Of a stretch of DNA of 64,000 bases, positions 9,518 through 18,983 are shown piece after piece. The position numbers were made by a program, and so were the translations under genes. This DNA is from BD2-11 sp965115885 (GTDB lineage Bacteria; Gemmatimonadota; Gemmatimonadetes; Longimicrobiales; Gaopeijiaceae). The number at the start of each line of letters is the position of its first letter. Position 1 is the stretch's first letter. Location of the stretch: NCBI GenBank assembly GCA_965115885.1, contig OZ220479.1:1674001-1738000 (forward strand), read 5' to 3'. Below the pieces are notes generated by a model that was not told the origin of the DNA, made no database searches, and saw only the letters and a program-made list of their open reading frames with translations.

Positions 9518-12284
9518 GGGGCGTCCGCGCGCGTGGCGCGGCGGCCGCATTCTCCTGGCCTCCGTCGCGGCCGCGGCCGCGCTCCTGCTTCTGGCCCGCG
9601 AAGCCGTCGACCTCTACGTGGAGGTCGTCTGGTTCGAGGCCAACGGCTACCGCGACGTCTTCTGGACGCGCGCGCTGTCGGATTGGGGCGTGCGCATTCT
9701 CGTCGCGCTGGCCACCGGCGCCATGGTCTGGGCCAACGTGCGCCTGCTGGCGATCCCGGTCCGCGCGCTGCGCATCCGCAGGCGTTTCGCCAACCTGGAG
9801 ATCTCCGAGAAGGTCCCCGACGCATGGATCTCGCGCGGCGCGCTCGCTCTTTCGGCGCTGGCGGCGCTCTGGTTCGGCAGCGCGGTTCCCTCCGAGGCGG
9901 GGATGGCGCTGTTGCTCCTGTTGCGCGCTCCGGCGTGGGGGGCGAGCGACCCGGTGCTGGGACACGACCTGTCCTTCTACGTCTTCGCGTTGCCGGTGAT
10001 GAACGGGATCGTCGCGTTCGCGCTTCTGCTGACCTTCTTCCTTTTCAGCCTGTCCGTCACCGTCTACGCGACGACCGGCGCGCTCCGGCTGACGCGCAAC
10101 GGAATCGGCTTGGAGGATCTGGCGCGCCGGCACCTCGCCCTGTTGGTCGCGTCGTTTCTGCTTTTGCTGGCCGTCCGTTTCCAGGTCGCGCGCTACATCC
10201 TGCTGCTCGACGGCAACTCCGGCGTCCAGGGGCTGTTCGGGTTCACCGACGCGGTCGCCCGCCTGCCCGCCCTGACGGCGCTCGGAGCGGTGGCGCTCGG
10301 GGCGGCGGCCCTCGTGGCGTGGGGCGGCATGCGGGGCAAGGCGGCCCCGACCGTGGCCGGACTGGGCGGCATCGCCGTCGGCGCGCTCGTGCTCGCCCAG
10401 CTCTATCCCGCGACCGTGCAGCGGTTCCGGGTCGAACCCAACGAGCTCGAGAGCGAGACCCCGTACATCGAGCACAACTTGGAGTTCACGCGCATGGGGT
10501 TCGGGCTCGACCGCCTGCGACGCGAGCGGTTCGACTACCGCGCGATGTCCGGAGAGCCGCGCGCGGCGAGAGCCGCAGACCAGTTCGCCGGGCTCCCGGT
10601 CTGGACTCCCGGCGCCCTCCTGAGCACCTACCGTCAGCTGGAAGCCCGCTTCCGCTACTACGAGTTCAGCGACGTCACCATCGACCGGTACCGGGAGCCC
10701 GACGGCTCGCTCGTGCCGGTCGCGCTGGCGGTGCGCGAGATCGAGCCCGGCGGCATCGAGGACCGCAACTGGCAGAACCTGCACATTCGCGAGCGCTACA
10801 TCGCCGGGATGGGCGCGGTGGCGAGCGCGGCCGCGCACCACACGCCGGAAGGGCGTCCGTCCACGATCCTCTCCGCCATCCCCCCCGAGTTCGCCGAGGG
10901 GGTCGCGGCTCCCGAAGCGCTCCGCCTGGTGCGTCCTTCGGTGTTCTTCGGCCTTCGCCCCCAAGCCTACGCCATCGTCAATCCGACCGGCGAGGCCTTC
11001 CTCGACCCGGAGGGTCGGCCCGGTCGGCCCGGGCGCGACTACCCGGAGGGCATCCTTCTGGATTCGTGGGCGCGCAAGCTCCTTCTGGCGCTTCGCTTCC
11101 GAGACGCGAACCTGCTGTTCGCCTCCGAGGTCTCGCCCGAGAGCCGTTTCGTCTTCCGCCGCCAGGTAACCGCGCGGGCGCGCGACATCGCCCCCTTCCT
11201 GGTCTTCCCCGAGCCGCCCTATCCGGTGGTGCACGAGGGTCGCGTGGTGTGGATGCTCGACGCCTTCACCGCTACCCGTCATTTTCCGCTCGCGAGCGCC
11301 TACGAGCTGGAGTCGAGGTCCCCGGCGAGCTACGTGCGCAACAGCGTCAAGGCGACCGTGGACGGAGTGACCGGCCGCACCTCCTTCTACGTCGCGGACG
11401 AGGACGACCCCCTGCTCGAAGGCTACCGGCGCGCGCTCCCGGGGCTGTTCCGGCCCCTGGTCGAGATGCCTGCGGGGCTTCGCGACCACATCCGCTATCC
11501 GCGGGAGTTGCTGCGCCTGCAGAGCCGGGTCCTCTTCCAATACCACCTGGAGACCGCGCCTTCCTTCCACGGTCAGGAGGACGTGTGGGCGCCCGCCACG
11601 GAGCTCGCCGAGGGCACCAATCCGGTCCCCTACCGCCCCGAGTACGGCATCTACCGGCTGCCGGGCGAGCGGGAGCCCGAATACCTGCTGAGCACCGCTT
11701 TCGTACCCGCGGGCCGACAGAACCTGACCGCCCTGCTGATGGCGCGCAGCGACGGAGACGGGTACGGCGAACTCGTCCTCTACGACATTCCGGTCGAGGA
11801 CCAGGTGCCGGGTCCCCGCCTCGTGGAAGCCCTCGTCGAGCAGGACCCCTTCATCTCCCAGCAGCTTTCGCTCTGGCGCCAGGGCGGGAGCGAGGTCTGG
11901 ACGGGGCATCTGCACATCGTGCCCGTGGAGGGCACGCTGATGTACATGGAGCCGATCTTCCTGGCGGCGGAGTCGGACGCGATCCCCGAGTTGCGCCAGT
12001 TCGTCGTCAGCGACGGGCGCCGCGTGGCGATGCAGCCGACCCTGGACGCCACCTTGGCCGCTTTGGTCGCCGCGACCGCGACCGAAAAGCTCTCCGGCAC
12101 CGGGACGCCCGCCGCGCCGCTGGAGGCGCTGTCCGCGGACGCCGAGACCTGGCCGAGCGGCGCGCTCGACCTGCTCGACCGCGCGGAGGAGGCGCTGAGA
12201 GCGGGGGATTTCGCCGGCTTCGGCGCGCTCCTGCGCGAATTGCGCGTTCTTTTGGAACGCTTGGACGCCGACCCCGAACCATGA
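9510..12284 (+). CDS. UPF0182 family membrane protein
   Basis: A 924-residue member of the UPF0182/COG1615 family, whose function is not established. Seven hydrophobic helices lie in the first 300 residues (for example ILLASVAAAAALLLLAREAV). They are followed by a large, mostly hydrophilic domain with YIEHNLEFTRMGFGL and NPVPYRPEYGIYRLPGER, both family hallmarks, and an acidic/alanine-rich tail. The ATG at 9510 overlaps the phosphomutase stop. The pairing with a sugar phosphomutase may be only operonic. Length is normal for the family. Confidence 0.9.
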   Translation: MSEGRPRAWRGGRILLASVAAAAALLLLAREAVDLYVEVVWFEANGYRDVFWTRALSDWGVRILVALATGAMVWANVRLLAIPVRALRIRRRFANLEISEKVPDAWISRGALALSALAALWFGSAVPSEAGMALLLLLRAPAWGASDPVLGHDLSFYVFALPVMNGIVAFALLLTFFLFSLSVTVYATTGALRLTRNGIGLEDLARRHLALLVASFLLLLAVRFQVARYILLLDGNSGVQGLFGFTDAVARLPALTALGAVALGAAALVAWGGMRGKAAPTVAGLGGIAVGALVLAQLYPATVQRFRVEPNELESETPYIEHNLEFTRMGFGLDRLRRERFDYRAMSGEPRAARAADQFAGLPVWTPGALLSTYRQLEARFRYYEFSDVTIDRYREPDGSLVPVALAVREIEPGGIEDRNWQNLHIRERYIAGMGAVASAAAHHTPEGRPSTILSAIPPEFAEGVAAPEALRLVRPSVFFGLRPQAYAIVNPTGEAFLDPEGRPGRPGRDYPEGILLDSWARKLLLALRFRDANLLFASEVSPESRFVFRRQVTARARDIAPFLVFPEPPYPVVHEGRVVWMLDAFTATRHFPLASAYELESRSPASYVRNSVKATVDGVTGRTSFYVADEDDPLLEGYRRALPGLFRPLVEMPAGLRDHIRYPRELLRLQSRVLFQYHLETAPSFHGQEDVWAPATELAEGTNPVPYRPEYGIYRLPGEREPEYLLSTAFVPAGRQNLTALLMARSDGDGYGELVLYDIPVEDQVPGPRLVEALVEQDPFISQQLSLWRQGGSEVWTGHLHIVPVEGTLMYMEPIFLAAESDAIPELRQFVVSDGRRVAMQPTLDATLAALVAATATEKLSGTGTPAAPLEALSADAETWPSGALDLLDRAEEALRAGDFAGFGALLRELRVLLERLDADPEP

Positions 12285-12618
12285 CCCGCGACGTCTTCGG
12301 CGGCCCCGGCGGTCTTCCCGCGCACGGCGCGAAACGATGCGATCCGGTTTCTCCTCGGGTTCCCTTCGAGGCGGATCCCGGTCGAAGTCGACCCGGACGG
12401 AACGGGTTCGGCGGGCCGTGACGGATCCGTTTCCGGCAACCGCCGAAGGCGAACCGATCGGGGATTTGCGGCTCGCGCGGGGTTCCGCGTCGCTCCGACT
12501 CGATCTTGCGGAGCCGGCCCGGTCCGGAAAACCGCGGGAGGACGACGGCTTCCGCGGCGCCCGCGCTTCGTCCCGGGGAGCCCCGTTCGCGGGTCGGTTC
12601 GCCGAGCGAGCCCGATCC
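12285..12618. other. non-coding stretch between UPF0182 gene and sucC promoter
   Basis: About 330 bases without a convincing gene. One plus-strand open frame (12337-12690) is Arg/Ser/Gly-rich with no recognisable motif and runs through the sucC promoter, so it was not accepted. No strong hairpin with a T-run was seen. Confidence 0.5.
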
Positions 12619-12647
12619 TTGATCGCGGTCCGCTGCCCGGGTATCTT
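12619..12647 (+). promoter_or_regulatory. sigma70-like promoter for the sucC operon
   Basis: TTGATC at 12619-12624 and TATCTT at 12642-12647 are separated by exactly 17 bases, giving a good housekeeping -35/-10 pair about 105 nt before the sucC GTG. The same TATCTT -10 recurs before the gene at 48838. Transcription start is inferred, not shown. Confidence 0.6.
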
Positions 12648-12751
12648 GGTCGGTCGCCTCCGTACGCCCCCCTCAGGAGGCGCCCGTTGAATCGGTCGCG
12701 CCGCTTCCGCGGCGCCCTGTCCGGCCCTCCCCGCGCGCGGAGAAGAAGCGA

Positions 12752-13885
12752 GTGAACCTGCACGAGTTCCAGGCGCGGGAACTCTTCCGCGACGCGGGCA
12801 TCCCGGTTCCTTCGGGACAGGTCGCGGTCGCGCCCGAGGAAGCCGCGACCATCGCCGCCGGGATGGGCGGTCGCGCGGTCGTCAAGGCCCAAGTGCATTC
12901 GGGAGGGAGGGGGAAAGCGGGAGGCGTCCGACTGGCGGCCACCCCGGAGGAGGCCGAAGCCCACGCGCGCGCTATCCTGGGGACGACGATCCGGGGACTC
13001 GCGGTGCGCAAGGTCCTGGTCGTGCCCGTCGAGAAGATCGCCAGCGAGCGCTACGTCGCCGTCCTGGTCGACCGGGCGGTGCGGGCGCCGCTCTTCATGG
13101 TGTCGCGGGAGGGGGGCGTGGACATCGAGGAGGTGGCCGCGACCCGCCCGTCCGCCATCGTCCGCCAACCCGTCGACCCGCGATTCGGCCTGCTCCCCCA
13201 CCAGGCGTACCGGCTGGCGCGGGCGCTCTTCGACGATCCGTCCCCGGTGCGCCAGTGCGCCGCCGTGCTGACCCGGCTTCATCGAGTGTTCACGACCTGC
13301 GGCGCTTCCCTGTGCGAGGTGAACCCGCTCGTCGCCACGGAGGCGGGGCAGGTGAAGGCCATCGACGCCAAAGTCGTCCTCGACGACAACGAGCTTTTCC
13401 GCCAGCCCGACCTCGAGTCGCTGCGCGACTTGGAGGCGGAACCCGAAGCCGAGACGCGCGCGCGCGCGGCCGGGCTCAGCTTCGTCAAACTCGACGGCGA
13501 CGTGGGGTGTTGCGTCAACGGCGCCGGGTTGGCGATGGCCACCATGGACTTGGTCAAGCACTACGGCGGCGAGCCGGCCAACTTCCTCGACATCGGCGGG
13601 TCCTCCAATCCCGACAAGGTCGTGGCCGCACTGGAGATCATCGCCTCCGACCCCAACGTGCGGGTGATCCTGTTCAACATCTTCGGCGGCATCACGCGTT
13701 GCGACGACGTGGCGCGCGGGATCGTCGAGGCGAGGCGACGCGCCGACATCCGCGCGCCCATCCTGATCCGCCTCACGGGCACCAACGAAGCCGAAGCCCG
13801 CGCCGTCCTCGCCGCCGAAGGCTTCTCCGCCTTCGATTCGATGGACGGCGTCGTGAAGGCGGCGGTGGAGCGCGCCGCCGCGTGA
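12752..13885 (+). CDS. sucC: succinyl-CoA synthetase beta subunit
   Basis: The beta subunit of succinate-CoA ligase (ADP/GDP-forming) in the TCA cycle, carrying the ATP-grasp nucleotide site. The 377-residue product opens MNLHEFQARELFRDAGIPVP and contains VVKAQVHSGGRGKAGGVRL and the phosphate-binding end FLDIGGSSNPDKV and LFNIFGGITRCDDVA, all standard for SucC. The start is a GTG at 12752 with GAGAAGAAG upstream. sucD follows after 60 nt. It heads the long operon with ndk and the fatty-acid genes. Confidence 0.96.
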   Translation: MNLHEFQARELFRDAGIPVPSGQVAVAPEEAATIAAGMGGRAVVKAQVHSGGRGKAGGVRLAATPEEAEAHARAILGTTIRGLAVRKVLVVPVEKIASERYVAVLVDRAVRAPLFMVSREGGVDIEEVAATRPSAIVRQPVDPRFGLLPHQAYRLARALFDDPSPVRQCAAVLTRLHRVFTTCGASLCEVNPLVATEAGQVKAIDAKVVLDDNELFRQPDLESLRDLEAEPEAETRARAAGLSFVKLDGDVGCCVNGAGLAMATMDLVKHYGGEPANFLDIGGSSNPDKVVAALEIIASDPNVRVILFNIFGGITRCDDVARGIVEARRRADIRAPILIRLTGTNEAEARAVLAAEGFSAFDSMDGVVKAAVERAAA

Positions 13886-13945
13886 CGCCCCACGGCCGTC
13901 CCGACCTCGAGCGCGCCGACCTTATCCACCCCACGGTTCCGCCCC

Positions 13946-14830
13946 ATGTCGATCTTCGTTGACGAATCCACGCGCGTGGCGGTTCAGGGCATCACCGGCC
14001 GCGACGGATCCTTTCACGCCGCCCGGATGATCGACTACGGCACGCGCGTGGTCGCCGGGGTCACGCCGGGGAAGGGGGGACGCACGTTCGAGGGTCCCGC
14101 GGGCGCCCGGGTGCCGGTCTTCGACACGATGGACGACGCGGTCTCGGCCTCGGGCGCGAACGTCTCCGCGATCTACGTGCCGCCGCCCTTCGCCGCGAGC
14201 GCGATCATGGAGGCTGCGGAATCCGGCGTCGAGCTGATCGTCTGCATCACCGAAGGGATCCCGGTGCTCGACATGACGCGCGCCCACGCTTTCGTCGCCG
14301 ACCGCGGCGTCCGGTTGTTGGGCCCGAATTGCCCCGGAATCATCTCGCCCGGGAAAGCCACGGTGGGCATCATCTCCGGGGACATCGCGGCGCCGGGTCC
14401 GGTGGGCGTGGTGTCGCGTTCGGGCACGCTCACCTACGAGGCGATCGGCCAACTCACCGACGCGGGGATCGGTCAGACGACCTGCGTCGGCATCGGCGGC
14501 GACCCTCTCGTCGGCACGACCTTCATCGACTGCCTGAGGGCTTTCGGCGACGACGACGACACGCGCGCCGTCGTCATGATCGGAGAGATCGGAGGAACGG
14601 ACGAACAGGAAGCGGCCGAGTTCGCGCGCCGCCACCTCGACCTGCCGGTCGTCGGATTCGTCGCGGGCCAGACCGCCCCGCCGGGCCGCCGCATGGGTCA
14701 TGCGGGCGCCATCGTCAGCGGTTCCTCCGGCACCGCCGAAGAGAAGATCAGGGTCTTCCGCGAAAACGGCATCGGCGTGGCGCGGCGGCCGGTCGACATC
14801 GTTCATCTCGCCGAGGAAGCGTTGCGATGA
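13946..14830 (+). CDS. sucD: succinyl-CoA synthetase alpha subunit
   Basis: The alpha subunit binds CoA and carries the phosphohistidine intermediate of succinate-CoA ligase. The 294-residue product has the CoA-binding Rossmann opening VAVQGITGRDGSFHAARM, the ligase signature GRRMGHAGAIVSG with His252 as the phosphorylated residue, and LLGPNCPGIISPG. The ATG at 13946 gives the family length. The TGA overlaps the ndk ATG (ATGA), so the two genes are probably translationally coupled. Confidence 0.96.
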   Translation: MSIFVDESTRVAVQGITGRDGSFHAARMIDYGTRVVAGVTPGKGGRTFEGPAGARVPVFDTMDDAVSASGANVSAIYVPPPFAASAIMEAAESGVELIVCITEGIPVLDMTRAHAFVADRGVRLLGPNCPGIISPGKATVGIISGDIAAPGPVGVVSRSGTLTYEAIGQLTDAGIGQTTCVGIGGDPLVGTTFIDCLRAFGDDDDTRAVVMIGEIGGTDEQEAAEFARRHLDLPVVGFVAGQTAPPGRRMGHAGAIVSGSSGTAEEKIRVFRENGIGVARRPVDIVHLAEEALR

Positions 14831-15255
14831 GCCGGACGCTCGCCATCGTCAAGCCCGACGCCGTCGCTGCGGGAAAGACCGGGGCCATCCTCGCGCACCT
14901 CGAGGACGCCGGCTTCCGCATCCGCTGTCTGCGCATGACGCGGCTTTCGCGGGCACAGGCGGCCGCCTTCTACGCGGTGCACCGGGAGCGGCCCTTCTTC
15001 GACTCCCTGATTGCCTTCATGACCTCCGGCCCCGTCGTGGCGCTGGCGCTCGAAGCCGAGGACGCCGTGACCCGCTTCCGGGCCGTCATCGGGGCCACCG
15101 ATCCCGCCGAGGCGAAGCCCGGGACCATCCGCGCGCTTCACGCGGAGTCGAAGGAACGCAACGCCGTCCACGGCTCCGATTCGGACGCCAACGCCGCCCT
15201 CGAGATCGGCTTCTTCTTCTCGCGGCACGAGAGGCTGGGCATCGCGTCGCATTGA
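14827..15255 (+). CDS. ndk: nucleoside diphosphate kinase
   Basis: Ndk transfers the gamma phosphate between nucleoside tri- and diphosphates. The 142-residue protein starts MSRTLAIVKPDAV and has the active-site segment ERNAVHGSDSDANAALEIGFFF with phosphohistidine at His115. All family landmarks are present. The ATG overlaps the sucD stop, and a physical link of Ndk with succinyl-CoA synthetase is known in other bacteria, so the pairing is sensible. Confidence 0.96.
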   Translation: MSRTLAIVKPDAVAAGKTGAILAHLEDAGFRIRCLRMTRLSRAQAAAFYAVHRERPFFDSLIAFMTSGPVVALALEAEDAVTRFRAVIGATDPAEAKPGTIRALHAESKERNAVHGSDSDANAALEIGFFFSRHERLGIASH

Positions 15256-15289
15256 CGCGACGTCGCGCGTTGCGCTAGCCTTGCACGCT

Positions 15290-15805
15290 ATGTTGCATTT
15301 GAACTTGAACGCGCTCGAACGGTCGGACGCGCTCCGGCTGAGCGCGGCGTTCCCGGCCGCCGAGTTCGCGCGCGAAGGCTGGGGCCCGGAACCCTCCGAG
15401 CCCGTCCGGGTGCGCATGACGGCGCGGTGCACGGCCTCCGGCCAGGTTGCGGTCCGCGGGAGGATGTCGACCGTTCTGGCGCAGGCGTGCCGACGATGCC
15501 TGGAACCCGCGACGCGGGACTTCGAGTTGCCGATCCGCTTCTTCTTCGTGCCCGAGGACGAACCCGGGGTTCGCGAGGACGACGGGGAGGTGCGCACCTT
15601 CGCGCCGCACCTCGTCGAGCTCGACCTCTCCCGGCCGCTGCGCGAGGAATTCGCGCTGGCCGCGCCGCTCTACGTCGAATGCCGTCCCGGGTGCCGGGGA
15701 CTGTGCCCGGCGTGCGGCTCGAACCGAAACGAGGTCGGATGCGAATGCACGACCCGGGAATTCGACGCCCGGTGGGAAAAACTGCGCATCCTGACGAACC
15801 ACTAG
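15290..15805 (+). CDS. YceD/DUF177 family protein
   Basis: A 171-residue DUF177 (YceD) protein. The family is nearly always encoded directly before rpmF and has been linked to 23S rRNA/ribosome maturation. The product shows CRRCLEPATRDFELPI and, near the C-terminus, GLCPACGSNRNEVGCEC, a cysteine arrangement that probably binds zinc. The ATG at 15290 is preferred to a TTG three codons upstream. rpmF follows after 12 nt, which strongly supports the call. Confidence 0.88.
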   Translation: MLHLNLNALERSDALRLSAAFPAAEFAREGWGPEPSEPVRVRMTARCTASGQVAVRGRMSTVLAQACRRCLEPATRDFELPIRFFFVPEDEPGVREDDGEVRTFAPHLVELDLSRPLREEFALAAPLYVECRPGCRGLCPACGSNRNEVGCECTTREFDARWEKLRILTNH

Positions 15806-15817
15806 AGCCGAGAGACC

Positions 15818-15994
15818 ATGGCCGTACCGAAGCGCCGCACCTCCAAGCAACGGCAACGCAAGCGCCGCACGCACCATCGCGCCGATCCGATCGCGTTGCG
15901 GAACTGTCCGCGTTGCGACGATCCCCGGATCCCGCACCGAGTGTGTCCCACCTGCGGCCACTATCGGGGCCGCAGGGTCGTCGAGCCGGACTGA
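15818..15994 (+). CDS. rpmF: 50S ribosomal protein L32
   Basis: A 58-residue gene too short for automatic listing. It reads MAVPKRRTSKQRQRKRRTHH at the N-terminus, the basic opening of bL32. It then has a four-cysteine zinc ribbon (Cys30, 33, 43, 46 in CPRC and CPTCG) and ends GRRVVEPD. The ATG at 15818 lies after GAGCCGAGAGACC. Its position between a DUF177 gene and plsX is the classical rpmF context. This is the zinc-binding (C+) form of L32. Confidence 0.96.
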   Translation: MAVPKRRTSKQRQRKRRTHHRADPIALRNCPRCDDPRIPHRVCPTCGHYRGRRVVEPD

Positions 15995-16023
15995 TCGCGC
16001 CGACGACGGGCGATCGATCGACG

Positions 16024-17013
16024 ATGAAAATCGCGCTCGACGCCATGGGCAGCGACAGCGCCCCCGAGACCGAGGTCGCGGGAGCGTTGCACGCTCTGAG
16101 GCACGAACCCCCCGACGTCCGCGTGGTCCTCGTGGGGGACCGCGAACGCGTCGCGGCGGAACTCGGTCGCCACGACGCCGTTCCGGACGGTCGGATCGAG
16201 ATCGTCCACGCCCCCGACCGGGTTTCCCCCAACGAGTCGCCCGCAGCCATCCTGCGCCGCAAACCGGGCTCCTCCATCGCGACCGGGATCGGGCTTCATC
16301 GCAGGGGCGAAGCCGACGCCTTCGTGAGCGCCGGGCCCACGGGCGCGGTGATGGCGACTTCGGTGTTCCTGCTCAAGCGGTTGCCCGGCGTGGAACGACC
16401 CGCCGTCGGCACCCTCATGCCCACCACCAGCCGCGCCCATATGCTCATGCTGGACGGGGGCGCCAACGTGGACTGCCGTCCCCGCCACCTTCTGCAGTTC
16501 GCGTTTCTCGGCCACGTCTACGCGCAGGACCTGATGGGGCGGCCGGAACCCCGCATCGGCCTTCTGAACATCGGCTCCGAGCCGGAAAAGGGAGACGAGC
16601 GCACGGTGGAGGCCCACCGCCTGCTCGATCGCAGCGGACTCAACTTCGTCGGCAACGTGGAGGGTCGCGACATCATCCGCGGACCCTGCGACGTGCTGGT
16701 CACCGACGGGTTCGCCGGCAACGTGCTGCTCAAGTTCTACGAGTCGGTGGCGGGCTTCGTGATCCGGGTGATGGACCGCGAGCAAGACCGCATCCGCAAG
16801 CCCCTGGACAGCTCCACGATCGAAATCCTCGACTACGCCGAATACGGGGGCGCCCCGCTCCTGGGCGTCAACGGGGTGGCGGTCATCTGCCACGGGAGAT
16901 CGCCCCCCAAAGCCATCGGCAAGGCCATCGGGGTGGCGGCCAAGGCCGTGCGGACTTCCATGATCGGGCACATCGCCCGCTATTTGGCCGAAACCGCGGT
17001 CCGCATCCCGTGA
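16024..17013 (+). CDS. plsX: phosphate acyltransferase PlsX
   Basis: PlsX makes acyl-phosphate from acyl-ACP, the donor used by PlsY, which is encoded later in this window. The 329-residue product starts MKIALDAMGSDSAPETEVAG and contains AFVSAGPTGAVMA, LDGGANVDCRP and a C-terminal YGGAPLLGVNGVAVICHG, all family motifs. The ATG at 16024 was chosen because the long open frame upstream is the shadow of the yceD/rpmF region. The stop overlaps the GTG start of fabH. Confidence 0.95.
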   Translation: MKIALDAMGSDSAPETEVAGALHALRHEPPDVRVVLVGDRERVAAELGRHDAVPDGRIEIVHAPDRVSPNESPAAILRRKPGSSIATGIGLHRRGEADAFVSAGPTGAVMATSVFLLKRLPGVERPAVGTLMPTTSRAHMLMLDGGANVDCRPRHLLQFAFLGHVYAQDLMGRPEPRIGLLNIGSEPEKGDERTVEAHRLLDRSGLNFVGNVEGRDIIRGPCDVLVTDGFAGNVLLKFYESVAGFVIRVMDREQDRIRKPLDSSTIEILDYAEYGGAPLLGVNGVAVICHGRSPPKAIGKAIGVAAKAVRTSMIGHIARYLAETAVRIP

Positions 17014-18002
17014 CCCGATCCCGACCCATTGCGGAGATCGCCGGCACGGGACGGTTTCTCCCCGACCGCGTCCTGACCAACGAGGACTGGGCGCGCATGG
17101 TGGACACCAGCGACCGGTGGATCGTGGAGCGCACCGGCATCCGGGAACGACGGGTCGCGGACTCGCGCACCTCCGTGTGCGACATGGGCGCCGCCGCCGC
17201 CGAACAGGCGCTCGAGCGGGCCGGAGTGAGCGCGAAGGAGGTGGACCTGCTGCTGGTCTCCACCGCGACGCCGGACCGGCTGCTGCCCTCCACCGCTTGC
17301 GACATCCAGGCGCGCCTGGGCGCGGACGGAGCGGCCGCCATGGACATCTCCGCGGCCTGCACCGGATATCTCTACGTCCTCGCCCTGGCCGAAGGCTACG
17401 TCGCCAGCGGCATGGGGAAGGTGGTCCTGGCGGTGTCCACCGAGAAGATGACGTCGATCATGGACTGGGAGGACCGCTCCACCGCCGTGCTCTTCGGGGA
17501 CGGGGCCGGAGCGAGCGTGATTCGCCCCGCGGCCGACGGCCGGGGGATTCTCGCCAACGACATCCGCTCGGACGGGAAGTTCGCGGACCTGCTTCAGCGG
17601 CCGGGCGGGGGCGCGCGCCGGCCCTTCGACGAGTCCGTCCTCGCGGATCGCTCCCACTTGTTGCTCATGGAGGGCCGGGAGGTCTTCAAGAACGCGGTGC
17701 GAGCGATGTCCCGGTCGGCGCGCCTGGCGATCGAACGGGCGGGGTGGACGGCGGAGGACGTCGACCTCCTCATCCCCCACCAAGCCAACGTCCGCATCAT
17801 CGAGGCCACTGCCCGCTATGCGCACGTTCCCATGGAGAAGGTCTACGTCAACGTGCACCGCTACGGCAACATCAGCTCGGCGACGGTCCCGGTGGCCTTC
17901 GACGAAGCGCTGGAGCGGGGGCGCGTCGGACCCGGATCCAACGTCCTGCTGGTGGCCTTCGGGGCCGGCCTCACATGGGGCGCCACGGCCATCCGCGTAT
18001 AG
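17010..18002 (+). CDS. fabH: 3-oxoacyl-ACP synthase III (KAS III)
   Basis: FabH condenses acetyl-CoA with malonyl-ACP to start fatty-acid synthesis. The 330-residue thiolase-fold protein has the catalytic cysteine in ISAACTGYLYVLALA (Cys117), the histidine in LLIPHQANVRII and the asparagine in RYGNISSATVP, i.e. a full Cys-His-Asn triad. The GTG start overlaps the plsX stop. fabD follows after 30 nt. Confidence 0.95.
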   Translation: MTRSRPIAEIAGTGRFLPDRVLTNEDWARMVDTSDRWIVERTGIRERRVADSRTSVCDMGAAAAEQALERAGVSAKEVDLLLVSTATPDRLLPSTACDIQARLGADGAAAMDISAACTGYLYVLALAEGYVASGMGKVVLAVSTEKMTSIMDWEDRSTAVLFGDGAGASVIRPAADGRGILANDIRSDGKFADLLQRPGGGARRPFDESVLADRSHLLLMEGREVFKNAVRAMSRSARLAIERAGWTAEDVDLLIPHQANVRIIEATARYAHVPMEKVYVNVHRYGNISSATVPVAFDEALERGRVGPGSNVLLVAFGAGLTWGATAIRV

Positions 18003-18032
18003 CTCCGCCCACTCCGCAGATCCGCTCATCCG

Positions 18033-18983
18033 GTGTCACTGGCGCTCCTCTTCCCCGGACAGGGTTCGCAGGCTCCCGGAATGGGACGCGGCTTGGCCGC
18101 CGCCCATCCGGAGGCCGCGCGCGTCTTCGAGCGTGCGGACGACGTGCTCGGGTTCCCTCTTTCGCGGCTCGCCTGGGAGGGCCCCGAAGAGCGGCTGATC
18201 CGAACGCACAACGCGCAGCCCGCGATCCTGGTCCATTCCCTCGCCGCGCTCGCGGTCGCGAGGCCGCGTCTGGGCCCCATCGCCTGCGCCGCGGGACATT
18301 CGCTCGGAGAGTTCTCGGCGCACGCCGCCGCGGGCACCCTCGACTTCGAGGACGCGGTGCGCGCGGTGCGGCGCAGGGGCGAGCTCATGCGGGAGGCGGG
18401 CCGCGCCCGGCCCGGAACCATGGCGGCCATCCTGGGCCTGGGGGAATCCGAGGTGCGCGCCGTGTGCCGGGCCGCGTCCGGGCGGGGCCGGATCTGCGTT
18501 CCGGCCAACTTCAACGCCCCCGGGCAAATCGTGATCAGCGGGGACGTCGGCGCGATCGGCGAAGCTCTCGACCGCGCCCGGGAAGCCGGCGCCCGGCGGG
18601 CCGTGCCCCTGACCGTGTCCGGCGCCTTCCACTCCCCCCTGATGAGCGCGGCGGAGGAAGGTTTGCGGGAGTGTTTGCACGGCCTATCTTTCGATTCGCC
18701 CGAGTTTCCGGTCTTTTCGAACGCGACCGCCGAGGCCGTCCGGGATCCCGGCCTCGCGCGTCGGCTTCTGGTCCGGCAGCTCACTTCTCCGGTGCTGTGG
18801 TCCCAATCGGTGCGATCCATGGTCGAAAGCGGTGTGGAGCGGTTCGTCGAGATCGGTCCCGGGTCCGTGTTGAGCGGTTTGAGCCGACGCAACGCCCGAG
18901 GCGTACCCGTAGCCCGCGTGGGGAGAGCGCGGGACGTCCGGAAGCTGTTTTCCGAATCGGCCCCGTCCGGGAGGAACCCGTGA
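18033..18983 (+). CDS. fabD: malonyl-CoA:ACP transacylase
   Basis: FabD loads malonyl groups onto ACP. The 316-residue product begins LALLFPGQGSQAPGMGRGL and has the GHSLGE nucleophile elbow (Ser90), the VSGAFHSPLM segment with the catalytic histidine and VEIGPGSVLSGL near the end. The start is a GTG at 18033 giving the family N-terminus. The TGA overlaps the GTG of fabG. Confidence 0.95.
   Translation: MSLALLFPGQGSQAPGMGRGLAAAHPEAARVFERADDVLGFPLSRLAWEGPEERLIRTHNAQPAILVHSLAALAVARPRLGPIACAAGHSLGEFSAHAAAGTLDFEDAVRAVRRRGELMREAGRARPGTMAAILGLGESEVRAVCRAASGRGRICVPANFNAPGQIVISGDVGAIGEALDRAREAGARRAVPLTVSGAFHSPLMSAAEEGLRECLHGLSFDSPEFPVFSNATAEAVRDPGLARRLLVRQLTSPVLWSQSVRSMVESGVERFVEIGPGSVLSGLSRRNARGVPVARVGRARDVRKLFSESAPSGRNP

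Noticed and set aside
12337..12690. Plus-strand open frame of 117 codons before sucC
   Set aside because: Arg/Ser-rich with no motif, weak start, and it runs across the sucC promoter.
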